Assembly: GCA_947498155.1 (NCBI GenBank) | Contig: CANMJD010000003.1 | Span: forward strand, 310,001-374,000 | Source: an uncultured Pseudoruegeria sp. | Lineage (GTDB): Bacteria > Pseudomonadota > Alphaproteobacteria > Rhodobacterales > Rhodobacteraceae | Direction: 5' to 3' | DNA: 64,000 bases | Shown: positions 8,069-15,478 of the stretch, piece after piece | Numbering within the stretch: position 1 is the first letter of the stretch | Layout of the letters: every line of letters starts with the position of its first letter | Program-made: the position numbers and the translations under genes | The notes under the pieces: model-generated | The model's input: only the letters and a program-made list of their open reading frames with translations | Told to the model about the DNA's origin: nothing | Databases searched by the model: none

Positions 8069-9366
8069 TTGACCTGACAGGAGCCGCCATCGGATTTGTA
8101 ATCATGTTAGGTCTGATGTTCATCGGCCTGCATGTGGGTATCGCTATGTTGGCCACCGGCGTCTTGGGCGCATTGGTCTATTTCGGCCCACCCGTCTTGC
8201 TATCCTTCGGCACCAACCTGTGGGCGGTCATGAATGACTTTTTGCTCACCACGATTCCGTTATTTATTTTGCTCGGTGAATTGCTGCTGCGCGCTGGCAT
8301 CACCCGGAACATGTATGCCAGCCTGACCGATTGGTTGAGCCGGCTGCCCGGCGGTCTGCTACACACAAATATCGGTGCCTGCGCGATGTTTTCGGCTGTT
8401 TCAGGGTCTTCGGTCGCGACAGCCGCCACCATCGGCACCGTCGCACTGGATGAGTTCAAACGCCGCGACTACCATGAACCGCTGGTGCTGGGGACCATCG
8501 CAGCCGGGGCGACCCTTGGCATTCTAATCCCGCCCTCAGTGAACCTGATCATCTACGGGGCGTTGACCAATACCTCCATCGGGCAATTGTTTGCCGCCGG
8601 TATCTTGCCCGGCATTCTGCTGACGTTGCTGTTCATGGTCATCATTGCCGCCGCGGTCCTGTGGAACCCGTCGCTTGCGGAACGGGTGAGCGAAACCCCG
8701 CCTCTTGGCGAACGCCTCAGCCGCTTGCGTTTTCTGCTGCCACCCCTTGGCATCTTCATCGTCGTCATGGGGGCAATCTATGGGGGCTGGGCGACCCCCA
8801 CTGAGGCCGCGGCGCTCGGGGTGGTGCTGGCGTTCTTCCTCGCTGCTGCCAATCGCGCGCTTAGCTTTTCCATGCTGCACGCAGCCTTTATTGCCACGAT
8901 CAAAACCTCGGCCATGTTACTTTTCATCATCACGGCCGCCTTTTTTCTGAATTTTATCGTGGGTCTTTTGGGGGTCCCTCAAGCGATGAGCCGCGCGGTC
9001 ACAGCCCTTGGCTTGAATGCAACCGAGATGATCTTGATCCTCGTTCTGTTCTATCTGGTCATGGGCTGCTTTCTTGAAACCCTGTCGATGATGGTAGGGA
9101 CTATCCCAATCGTCATGCCGGTGATCTTGCATCTGGGCATCGATCCGGTCTGGTTCGGCATTTTTCTGGTCATCATGATGGAACTGGCGCTGATCACACC
9201 GCCCGTGGGCATGAACCTTTATGTGGTTCAGGGCGTTCGCGGACGTGGAGAACTTGCCGATGTTTATCGCGGCATCCTCCCTTTCGTCGCGGCCATGTTG
9301 ATGATGATCGGATTGATCATCCTCTGGCCGCAAATCGTTCTAGTGATACCGGAGGCACTGTTTTGA
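8065..9366 (+). CDS. dctM: TRAP transporter large permease (DctM family)
   Basis: A 433-residue protein with about a dozen hydrophobic segments, the standard DctM length. The recognisable conserved block is SAVSGSSVATAATIGTVA, followed by GILIPPS; AIYGGWATPTEAA and ITPPVGMNL follow in the second half. It is the substrate-translocating subunit. It begins with TTG in a TTGA overlap with dctQ, indicating coupled translation. Its own stop overlaps the TTG start of the M20 hydrolase in the same way, tying transport and enzymology into one transcription unit. Confidence 0.92.
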   Translation: MIDLTGAAIGFVIMLGLMFIGLHVGIAMLATGVLGALVYFGPPVLLSFGTNLWAVMNDFLLTTIPLFILLGELLLRAGITRNMYASLTDWLSRLPGGLLHTNIGACAMFSAVSGSSVATAATIGTVALDEFKRRDYHEPLVLGTIAAGATLGILIPPSVNLIIYGALTNTSIGQLFAAGILPGILLTLLFMVIIAAAVLWNPSLAERVSETPPLGERLSRLRFLLPPLGIFIVVMGAIYGGWATPTEAAALGVVLAFFLAAANRALSFSMLHAAFIATIKTSAMLLFIITAAFFLNFIVGLLGVPQAMSRAVTALGLNATEMILILVLFYLVMGCFLETLSMMVGTIPIVMPVILHLGIDPVWFGIFLVIMMELALITPPVGMNLYVVQGVRGRGELADVYRGILPFVAAMLMMIGLIILWPQIVLVIPEALF

Positions 9367-10613
9367 ACGCTCTGGACCGCGCCGAATGGCTGTTTGCAGA
9401 ACTGGCCGAGATCAGCGCGGAGCCACCCGGCGTGACCCGCGCCAGCTTTGGCCCTATCGAGACCGCAGCACACGCGATGATCCGGCGCGAGGCCGAGGCA
9501 ATCGGGCTGCCCCACCACACTGATGCGGTCGGCAATCTCTATGTCACGCTGCCGGGCAAAGATCGCGAAGCGCCGGCTGTGATGACCGGCTCGCATCTTG
9601 ATAGTGTGCCGCATGGGGGCAATTTTGACGGTGCAGCAGGCGTGTTGGCAGGGCTTGTCATGCTGGAACGGCTTGCCGAGGGTCCGCAGTTGCGATGCGA
9701 TGTAACGCTCATGGTGATTCGCGCAGAAGAGATGATCTGGTTCCCCACCCACTATCTGGGCAGCCGTGCGGCTTTTGGCGTGTTGCCGCCGGAGACGCCT
9801 GATCAATTGCGCCGTTCGGATACGGGGCGCACACTTGCAGACCACATGCAGGAGGCTGGCTTTGATCCTAAAGTGATCCGAAACGGCAAGGCGCAACTCG
9901 ACCCGACGCAAATCAAGGCATTTGTCGAAGTTCATATTGAACAAGGACCAGTCTTGGTTGAAGCAAATCTACCGGTCGGTATCGTAACGGGTATTCGTGG
10001 CAACATCCGCCATCGCTTTGCCCGGATTACCGGCGAAACCACCCATGCAGGCGGCGTGCCCCGTCGCAGTCGCCGCGATACCGTGCTTGCTGGTGTTGAA
10101 CTGATTGCGTCACTCGAAGACTGGTGGCAGGCGGTTGAAGTTGCCGGAGAGGACATGGTTCTGACCATCGGCGAATTCTCAACCGACCCTCACCAACATG
10201 GCATTACAAAAGTCCCTGGGCTGCTGACGTTTACACTTGATGTGCGCAGCCAAGACGACGCCCTCCTTAGCCGCTTTGCAGAGTTCCTGCAAAGCCAAGC
10301 GTCGGATATCGCTGCGCGGCGCCGGGTCGACATCGATCTGGGTACCAGCACGCAAGCTGCGGCGTCCCCAATGTCGCCCAACATAAAAAAAGGGCTGATC
10401 GCCGCTGCGCATGCATGTGGCATTGCGCATATGAAAATACCTTCAGGCGGAGGCCACGACTGCGCAACCTTCGCAAGTCTGGGGGTCCCGTCCGGCATGA
10501 TTTTCATCCGTAACAGAAATGGTAGCCACAATCCCAACGAGGCCATGGATTTTGATGACTTTGCGTGCGCCACAGATGTGCTGACGCAATGGGTTTTGAT
10601 GGTCAGCAATTGA
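9363..10613 (+). CDS. M20-family N-carbamoyl-L-amino-acid / allantoate amidohydrolase (HyuC/AllC type)
   Basis: A 416-residue zinc- or manganese-dependent hydrolase. Metal and catalytic positions are visible: His78 and Asp80 in TGSHLDSVPHGG, Asp89 in NFDG, the Glu122-Glu123 pair, then EVHIEQGPVL, the lid-domain THAGGVPR region and a C-terminal GGHDCATFASLG histidine. This pattern is that of HyuC-type carbamoylases and allantoate amidohydrolases, which release ammonia and CO2 from a ureido acid. It is translated from TTG overlapping the dctM stop. It would act directly after the ring-opening enzymes of the same operon. Which ureido acid it uses is unknown. Confidence 0.88.
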   Translation: MNALDRAEWLFAELAEISAEPPGVTRASFGPIETAAHAMIRREAEAIGLPHHTDAVGNLYVTLPGKDREAPAVMTGSHLDSVPHGGNFDGAAGVLAGLVMLERLAEGPQLRCDVTLMVIRAEEMIWFPTHYLGSRAAFGVLPPETPDQLRRSDTGRTLADHMQEAGFDPKVIRNGKAQLDPTQIKAFVEVHIEQGPVLVEANLPVGIVTGIRGNIRHRFARITGETTHAGGVPRRSRRDTVLAGVELIASLEDWWQAVEVAGEDMVLTIGEFSTDPHQHGITKVPGLLTFTLDVRSQDDALLSRFAEFLQSQASDIAARRRVDIDLGTSTQAAASPMSPNIKKGLIAAAHACGIAHMKIPSGGGHDCATFASLGVPSGMIFIRNRNGSHNPNEAMDFDDFACATDVLTQWVLMVSN

Positions 10614-10943
10614 TAAATCGCGGAATGCCTGTAGTGCGGCAGGCTCGCCGTTCACTCTCCCCATGGCTACAAGCTGATTGATCTCCTTATATCTCGAAGC
10701 CGTTAAAGCTCTGAGATCGCTTTAGGTCTGCCAAAGCTTGCAATGAATAAAATCAAACTGCCGCCAACCACCAGTAGAGGCGGTTAACCATAAAGTATGC
10801 GCTGTCAGTCATAATAGCCGTCCGGTTTTCAAATGCAGCTCACTCTAATACGGAGATCTACAAATGCACGGCATAAGTGTGCCCACTATCGACACTACCA
10901 CCCATCACAAAAGGGCTATACTGATCTGTTATGCAAAGAAATT
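10614..10943. other. Intergenic stretch without a recognisable gene
   Basis: These 330 bases separate the catabolic operon from the tRNA-Leu gene. A short GCCTG...CAGGC inverted repeat lies just after the M20 gene stop but has no T-run. No coding frame shows a family motif or a good ribosome site, and I see no repeat or mobile-element end. Confidence 0.5.
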
Positions 10944-11030
10944 TGGTGCGGGCGGTGGGACTCGAACCCACACGGGGCTAGGCCCCAACAGATTTTAAGT
11001 CTGGTATGTCTACCATTCCATCACGCCCGC
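10944..11030 (-). tRNA. tRNA-Leu (anticodon UAA)
   Basis: On the minus strand the sequence folds as a class II tRNA. The acceptor GCGGGCG pairs with CGCCCGC, the D-arm contains TGGAATGGTAGACA, and the anticodon loop ACTTAAAAT carries TAA. A long variable arm (TTGGGGCCTAGCCCCGT) and the T-loop GGTTCGAGTCC follow. The CCA end is encoded. The long variable arm and anticodon identify leucine. Confidence 0.96.
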
Positions 11031-11126
11031 ACAGGCACCGCCTGGTGCTTTTTCGCACAATAGCCAAGGCGGCGTCGGTGTAAACCGGCTTTGTCGCCGA
11101 TCCGAGAAATTCGCCTTGGCCGGTGA

Positions 11127-11915
11127 TTAGCTGTTGCGGATAACTTTGGCGAAACCGTCAAAAATCAGGTCATTGGCGCAAATGATGTCACCATCTTCCA
11201 GAATATTGCCTTCAGGATTAATCGGTTGAACCAGGGCGCCCGCTTCCTTGGCAATTAGCAGACCGGCGGCGACGTCCCAGGATTTCAAACCGCGTTCCCA
11301 GAAACCATCATACCGCCCTGCCGCCACATAGGCGAGGTCCAGCGCGGCAGCGCCCCAACGGCGTACGCCCGCACAGGCTGGTAAAAGGCGCGCAAGGTCT
11401 TGCAGCGTCTCAGGCAGGTCAGGGCGACCGGCAAACGGCAGGCCGGTGGCAAAAATACATTCGATCATGGAACGACGCCCCGAAACCCGCATGCGGCTTT
11501 CGTTCATCCATGCTCCCGCACCTTTTTCGGCGAAATACATTTCGTCTTTTGCGGCATCAAAAACCACAGCAGCGACGATTTCACCCTTATGTTCCAATGC
11601 GATAGACACCGCCCAATGGGGCAGGCCGTGCAAGAAATTTGTGGTGCCATCCAACGGATCAACAATCCAGCGGCGGGTCGGGTCAGCGCCCTCGACCGCT
11701 TTGCTTTCTTCTCCGACCCAGCCATAGTTGGGTCGCGCGCCCATCAATTCGTCACGGATGATTTTCTCGGCGGCCACATCGGCGCGGCTGACAAAATCAC
11801 CCGCCCCTTTTGTCGAGACCTGAAGGTTTTCGACCTCGCGAAAGTCTTTCACGAGGGATCGGCCTGCCAGTCTGGCGGCTTTGATCATAATATTGAGATT
11901 GGCACTGCCTTGCAT
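11127..11915 (-). CDS. suhB: Inositol-1-monophosphatase (SuhB family)
   Basis: A 262-residue Mg-dependent phosphatase. It contains the metal-binding Glu-Glu pair in VGEESK, the hallmark IVDPLDGTTNFLHG and the C-terminal SWDVAAGLLIAKEAG motif. It dephosphorylates inositol monophosphates; SuhB proteins can also act in rRNA transcription and processing. An AAGGAG site 8 nt upstream supports the start. It is a monocistronic minus-strand gene between tRNA-Leu and the metR-like gene. Length and motifs are normal. Confidence 0.95.
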   Translation of the reverse strand: MQGSANLNIMIKAARLAGRSLVKDFREVENLQVSTKGAGDFVSRADVAAEKIIRDELMGARPNYGWVGEESKAVEGADPTRRWIVDPLDGTTNFLHGLPHWAVSIALEHKGEIVAAVVFDAAKDEMYFAEKGAGAWMNESRMRVSGRRSMIECIFATGLPFAGRPDLPETLQDLARLLPACAGVRRWGAAALDLAYVAAGRYDGFWERGLKSWDVAAGLLIAKEAGALVQPINPEGNILEDGDIICANDLIFDGFAKVIRNS

Positions 11916-12022
11916 CGGGGCGCTCCTTTGTCAGGGCGCGCGTATATCCTGTGATTACAGCTTTGCCAAGGGGCAAGCGGCCCGCGCGCGCGCATGGCTC
12001 CTGCGTGTTTTATGCAAGCCCG

Positions 12023-12928
12023 TTACATGCGCTGGAGTTTGACCGGTTCGGTGCGCGCCAGCCGCAGGAAATGCGACATATAAGGCAGCTGCGCCTCATC
12101 CGAGCGGATGGCGGCATAGAGGCGCTTGTTCAGGCCATTTTTGGTGATCGGACGGGTCACGTAATCGGAGCTGTATTTCACTTCCCGCACCACCCAGTCC
12201 GGCAGCACTGCCACCCCGCGCTGAGAGGCGACAAGCAAAAGGATAACCGCCGTCAGCTCTGCCTGCCGGATCGCTTTGGGTGCCACTTTTGCCGGTGTCA
12301 GCAATTCGGTGAACACATCCAACCGCGATCGGTCAACAGGATAGGTGATTAAGGTTTCATCGCGGAAATCTTCGGCCTCGACATAGGGTTTCTGCGCCAA
12401 CGGATGTTTGGAAGCCGCCACAAAAACCGGCTCATAGTCAAACAGCGGAGAAAACTCGATACCCTCAAGGTCCTCCGGATCAGAAGAGACCACCAGATCA
12501 ACGGTTTCTTTTTGCAGAGCGGGCATGGCATCAAAGGCCAGACCGGGACGGATGTCGACATCGACATCGGGCCAGGCCTTGCGGAATTCCTCCAGCACCG
12601 GAAACAGCCATTCAAAACAGGCATGACATTCAATCGCGATATGCAAACGCCCCGAACGTCCCGACTGCACCCCCTCGAAATCCAGCTCCAGCGCCTCAAC
12701 CTCGGGCAGGATTTTCTCGGCCAGCCGCAACAGTTTCATCCCCGCCGCCGACAGCTTCAGCGGTTTGGAACGGCGCACAAAAAGTTCCACGCCAGCCTGA
12801 TCCTCAAGGCCCTTGATCTGGTGCGAGAGCGCAGACTGCGTGATGTGTAGTTGATCCGCCGCGCGGGCCAGCCCACCGGCATCATGAATGGCTTTGATCG
12901 TGCGAAGGTGCCGGAACTCCAAATGCAT
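12023..12928 (-). CDS. metR: LysR-family regulator, MetR-like
   Basis: A 301-residue LysR-type regulator with an N-terminal winged helix-turn-helix (residues 1-60; ITQSALSHQIKGLE recognition segment) and a periplasmic-binding-like effector domain. ATG at 12928 matches the family start (MHLEFRHLRTI); a TTG two codons upstream is less likely. It is divergent from metF with a 96-nt shared intergenic region, the classic arrangement of MetR, which activates methionine-pathway genes in response to homocysteine. The MetR assignment rests on sequence style and on the metF neighbour. The intergenic DNA is AT-rich, suiting a divergent promoter, but I see no clean TGAA-N5-TTCA box. Confidence 0.82.
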   Translation of the reverse strand: MHLEFRHLRTIKAIHDAGGLARAADQLHITQSALSHQIKGLEDQAGVELFVRRSKPLKLSAAGMKLLRLAEKILPEVEALELDFEGVQSGRSGRLHIAIECHACFEWLFPVLEEFRKAWPDVDVDIRPGLAFDAMPALQKETVDLVVSSDPEDLEGIEFSPLFDYEPVFVAASKHPLAQKPYVEAEDFRDETLITYPVDRSRLDVFTELLTPAKVAPKAIRQAELTAVILLLVASQRGVAVLPDWVVREVKYSSDYVTRPITKNGLNKRLYAAIRSDEAQLPYMSHFLRLARTEPVKLQRM

Positions 12929-13024
12929 TATCAAACAATCCTCATATTGATCTTGAATATTATGAATTTGCCTCAGGTTTAGCGAAATGACAAAAGCAGT
13001 GCAACGCTAACGAGGACAGATTCC

Positions 13025-13891
13025 ATGACAACGCCCCGCATCTCTTTTGAGTTCTTCCCGCCGCAGACGCTGGATGCGTCTTTCCGCCTGTGGGAAACGG
13101 TGCAGATGCTGGCGCCGTTGAATCCGGATTTTGTCTCTGTGACCTATGGGGCGGGCGGAACGACCCGTGATCTGACCCATGATGCGGTGCAAACGATCCA
13201 CAAGAACTATGGCCTGAATGTCGCCGCGCATCTGACCTGTGTTAACGCCACCCGTCAGGAAACGCTGGATATTGCGGAATCTTATGCCAAAGCGGGCGTC
13301 ACTGAAATTGTCGCCTTGCGTGGGGACGCGCCCAAAGGGGCAACCGCCTTTGAAGCGCATCCAGAAGGTTTTGCGGATTCCTGTGAATTGATCACGGCAC
13401 TGGCGGACACCGGTAAGTTTAAACTGCGTGTCGGGGCCTATCCGGAATCCCATCCCGAAGCGGCTGACCAACAGGCCAATGTTGACTGGCTGAAGCGCAA
13501 GATCGATGCCGGTGCCCATTCCGCTATTACCCAGTTTTTCTTTGAGGCCGACACGTTTTTCCGGTTTCGCGATGCCTGCGAGAAAGCCGGAATTGACGCA
13601 CCGATCATTCCGGGCATTCTGCCAATCCACAATTGGAAAGGGGTGCAAAAATTTGCAAACCGCTGTGGGACCTCTGTGCCGCAATGGCTTGAGGATGCTT
13701 TTGAAAAGGCCGAACGCGATGACCGCCACGACCTCCTGGCAACCGCCTTGTGCACAGAGCTGTGTTCGGATCTGATGGACGGCGGCGTGGATCACTTCCA
13801 GTTCTACACATTGAACCGGCCGCATCTGACCCGTGACGTTTGTCACGCTTTGGGCGTCACACCGGCCGTTGATCTGCAAAACGTCGCCTGA
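13025..13891 (+). CDS. metF: 5,10-methylenetetrahydrofolate reductase
   Basis: A 288-residue FAD enzyme that reduces methylene-THF to methyl-THF for methionine synthesis. Visible signatures are SFEFFPPQT at the N-terminus, VSVTYGAGGTTR, AHLTCVNATR, ALRGDAPKG and FKLRVGAYPE, then ITQFFFE and PGILPI in the second half. Length is that of bacterial MetF. The start follows GAGGACAG. It is transcribed away from the MetR-like gene, so regulation through the shared intergenic region is likely (inference). Confidence 0.96.
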   Translation: MTTPRISFEFFPPQTLDASFRLWETVQMLAPLNPDFVSVTYGAGGTTRDLTHDAVQTIHKNYGLNVAAHLTCVNATRQETLDIAESYAKAGVTEIVALRGDAPKGATAFEAHPEGFADSCELITALADTGKFKLRVGAYPESHPEAADQQANVDWLKRKIDAGAHSAITQFFFEADTFFRFRDACEKAGIDAPIIPGILPIHNWKGVQKFANRCGTSVPQWLEDAFEKAERDDRHDLLATALCTELCSDLMDGGVDHFQFYTLNRPHLTRDVCHALGVTPAVDLQNVA

Positions 13892-13953
13892 TCCTGAATT
13901 GCGGATGCAGCAAGATAGCGATAGGTTCCAGCCAAGCCAGACAGGAGCCTTTC

Positions 13954-14439
13954 ATGATCGCGCCCAAATACGCCTCCACTCCAAGCGAAATCATGCCGCG
14001 GGAAACGGTCCTGACAATGTCAGGGCTAGACTATCTGCAGGGCATTATCGCGGGACGCATCGCGCTGCCCCCCATTGCCCAAACGTTTAACTATCGTTTT
14101 ACACATGCCGAAGCAGGGAAAGTGATTTGCCGTGGCACACCGGAATTTGCCGCCTTTAACTTACACGGCACACCACACGGCGGTTGGTATGCCACGGTTC
14201 TGGACAGCTGTCTGGCCTGCGCGTTTCAATCCACCCTACCCGCCGGATCGAGCTACACAACGCTGGAACTAAAAATCAACATCACCCGCAGCATTCCCAA
14301 AGATACCGAAATCGAAGCCGTGGGGATATGCCAGCACAGCGGGCGTATGACTGGTGTCGCCTCGGCGGAAATGCGCGGTGTAGAAGATGGCAAGCTATAT
14401 GCCACCGCCTCTACGACCTGTATTGTTTTAAAGGCATGA
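13954..14439 (+). CDS. Hotdog-fold thioesterase (PaaI/YdiI type)
   Basis: A 161-residue protein with the hotdog signature HGTPHGGWYATVLDSCLACA, followed by LELKINITRSIP, typical of PaaI-like acyl-CoA thioesterases. It probably hydrolyses an acyl- or aryl-CoA in the cytoplasm; the acyl group is unknown. A strong AGGAG site lies 8 nt before the ATG. It follows metF after 62 nt but has no obvious link to methionine metabolism. Its 3' end overlaps the convergent DUF2235 gene by 29 nt. Confidence 0.8.
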   Translation: MIAPKYASTPSEIMPRETVLTMSGLDYLQGIIAGRIALPPIAQTFNYRFTHAEAGKVICRGTPEFAAFNLHGTPHGGWYATVLDSCLACAFQSTLPAGSSYTTLELKINITRSIPKDTEIEAVGICQHSGRMTGVASAEMRGVEDGKLYATASTTCIVLKA

Positions 14440-15478
14440 CCACACGCCCCTTCGGGGTATGGCTTTCGGCGGAAGGGTGCAGGAATTCCGATTTATCCTG
14501 CCCGATGATGCGCTTTCGGCGGGCCAGAAACATCTTTCCCCAACCGCTGTTCATCCCTACCGACGAGGCATTTGCATCCTGCGGGAAACGGCGTGCCCAA
14601 TCAGACGGGAGAGGCAGCCCGCATTCGTGCAAACGTTCCAACATCCAGACCAAGGGGATATTCGCCAAAGGACGGGCCGCATCATAGCCCCCCAACTGGC
14701 CGCCGACATCCCCGTGGCTGCCTTTGAACCAGACTTGCTGCACATCGCCTTCCCAGTCCTCGGGACAGAACCACAACACCGGCGTATAGGCGGCGCGGGT
14801 TTCATCCAGCGCCAGCGCCTGATAGCCGTGGCGAATGCTATCGCCCAACTGATGGCTGTGAAAAGCATGCCGCTTTTCGGTGAACCGCCACAACAGCGGC
14901 GCGCGCAGCCCCAGTGCCTTGACCGTATCCCAAACCCCGACCACCTCGATCTCGATATTCTTATGGCAATAAAGTTCGGCAAAGCGCTGTGCCGTGGCGG
15001 CGTCCGGGTTGCGCTCATAGTGGCGATAAGCCTGACGGATATTGCTGACCGTCGTGTGGTTGGGCTCCAGCAGCCCGATGCGGTCAATGATCCCCGCCAG
15101 TGATCTGGCCGCATAACCGCCGCGCGAATAGCCCATCAGGAAAATCCGGTCTCCGGCGCGATACCGCGAGGCCAGAAACCCGTAGGCCCGCCGGATCAAC
15201 CTGTTGGTTCCCTTGCCCTGAATAACATCATTGGCGCTGCGCCAACTATGCCATTGCACGCCGGGTTCGTAATACAGCGACAGGCCCGCCTGCTCTTCGC
15301 ACAGCAATTTATACAAAAGACCAGCGTTGGTTTCACAGCCCGGCTCCAAGGACGACATGGTGCCATCCAGAATGATCACATGATCAACCGCTTCGCGCGT
15401 GCGACGCAGGGGGGCGGTTTCGGCCCGGGACCCGAGCCGGAACCAACGGCGCAGGCGTTCATTCAGCCGCAACGGCAT
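14411..15478 (-). CDS. DUF2235 alpha/beta-hydrolase domain protein
   Basis: A 355-residue protein with the DUF2235 (T6SS phospholipase Tle-like hydrolase) pattern: ILDGTMSS near residue 38, a nucleophile elbow GYSRGGYAAR, VVGVWDTVKALG and FKGSHGDVGG carrying the catalytic Asp/His region. It probably hydrolyses an ester, perhaps a lipid. No signal peptide or transmembrane segment is visible. ATG at 15478 is preferred; it lies within the last 20 nt of the upstream CoxL-like gene on the same strand, so the two are co-transcribed. No T6SS or immunity gene is nearby, so an effector role is not supported by context. Confidence 0.75.
   Translation of the reverse strand: MPLRLNERLRRWFRLGSRAETAPLRRTREAVDHVIILDGTMSSLEPGCETNAGLLYKLLCEEQAGLSLYYEPGVQWHSWRSANDVIQGKGTNRLIRRAYGFLASRYRAGDRIFLMGYSRGGYAARSLAGIIDRIGLLEPNHTTVSNIRQAYRHYERNPDAATAQRFAELYCHKNIEIEVVGVWDTVKALGLRAPLLWRFTEKRHAFHSHQLGDSIRHGYQALALDETRAAYTPVLWFCPEDWEGDVQQVWFKGSHGDVGGQLGGYDAARPLANIPLVWMLERLHECGLPLPSDWARRFPQDANASSVGMNSGWGKMFLARRKRIIGQDKSEFLHPSAESHTPKGRVVMPLKQYRS

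Noticed and set aside
10833-11063. Plus-strand open frame of 76 codons across the tRNA-Leu gene
   Set aside because: It reads through the complement of a clear tRNA with no ribosome site or family motif; a chance frame.
12929-13024. SAM riboswitch or clear MetR box before metF
   Set aside because: The region is AT-rich but I could not find a convincing riboswitch stem set or a TGAA-N5-TTCA palindrome.
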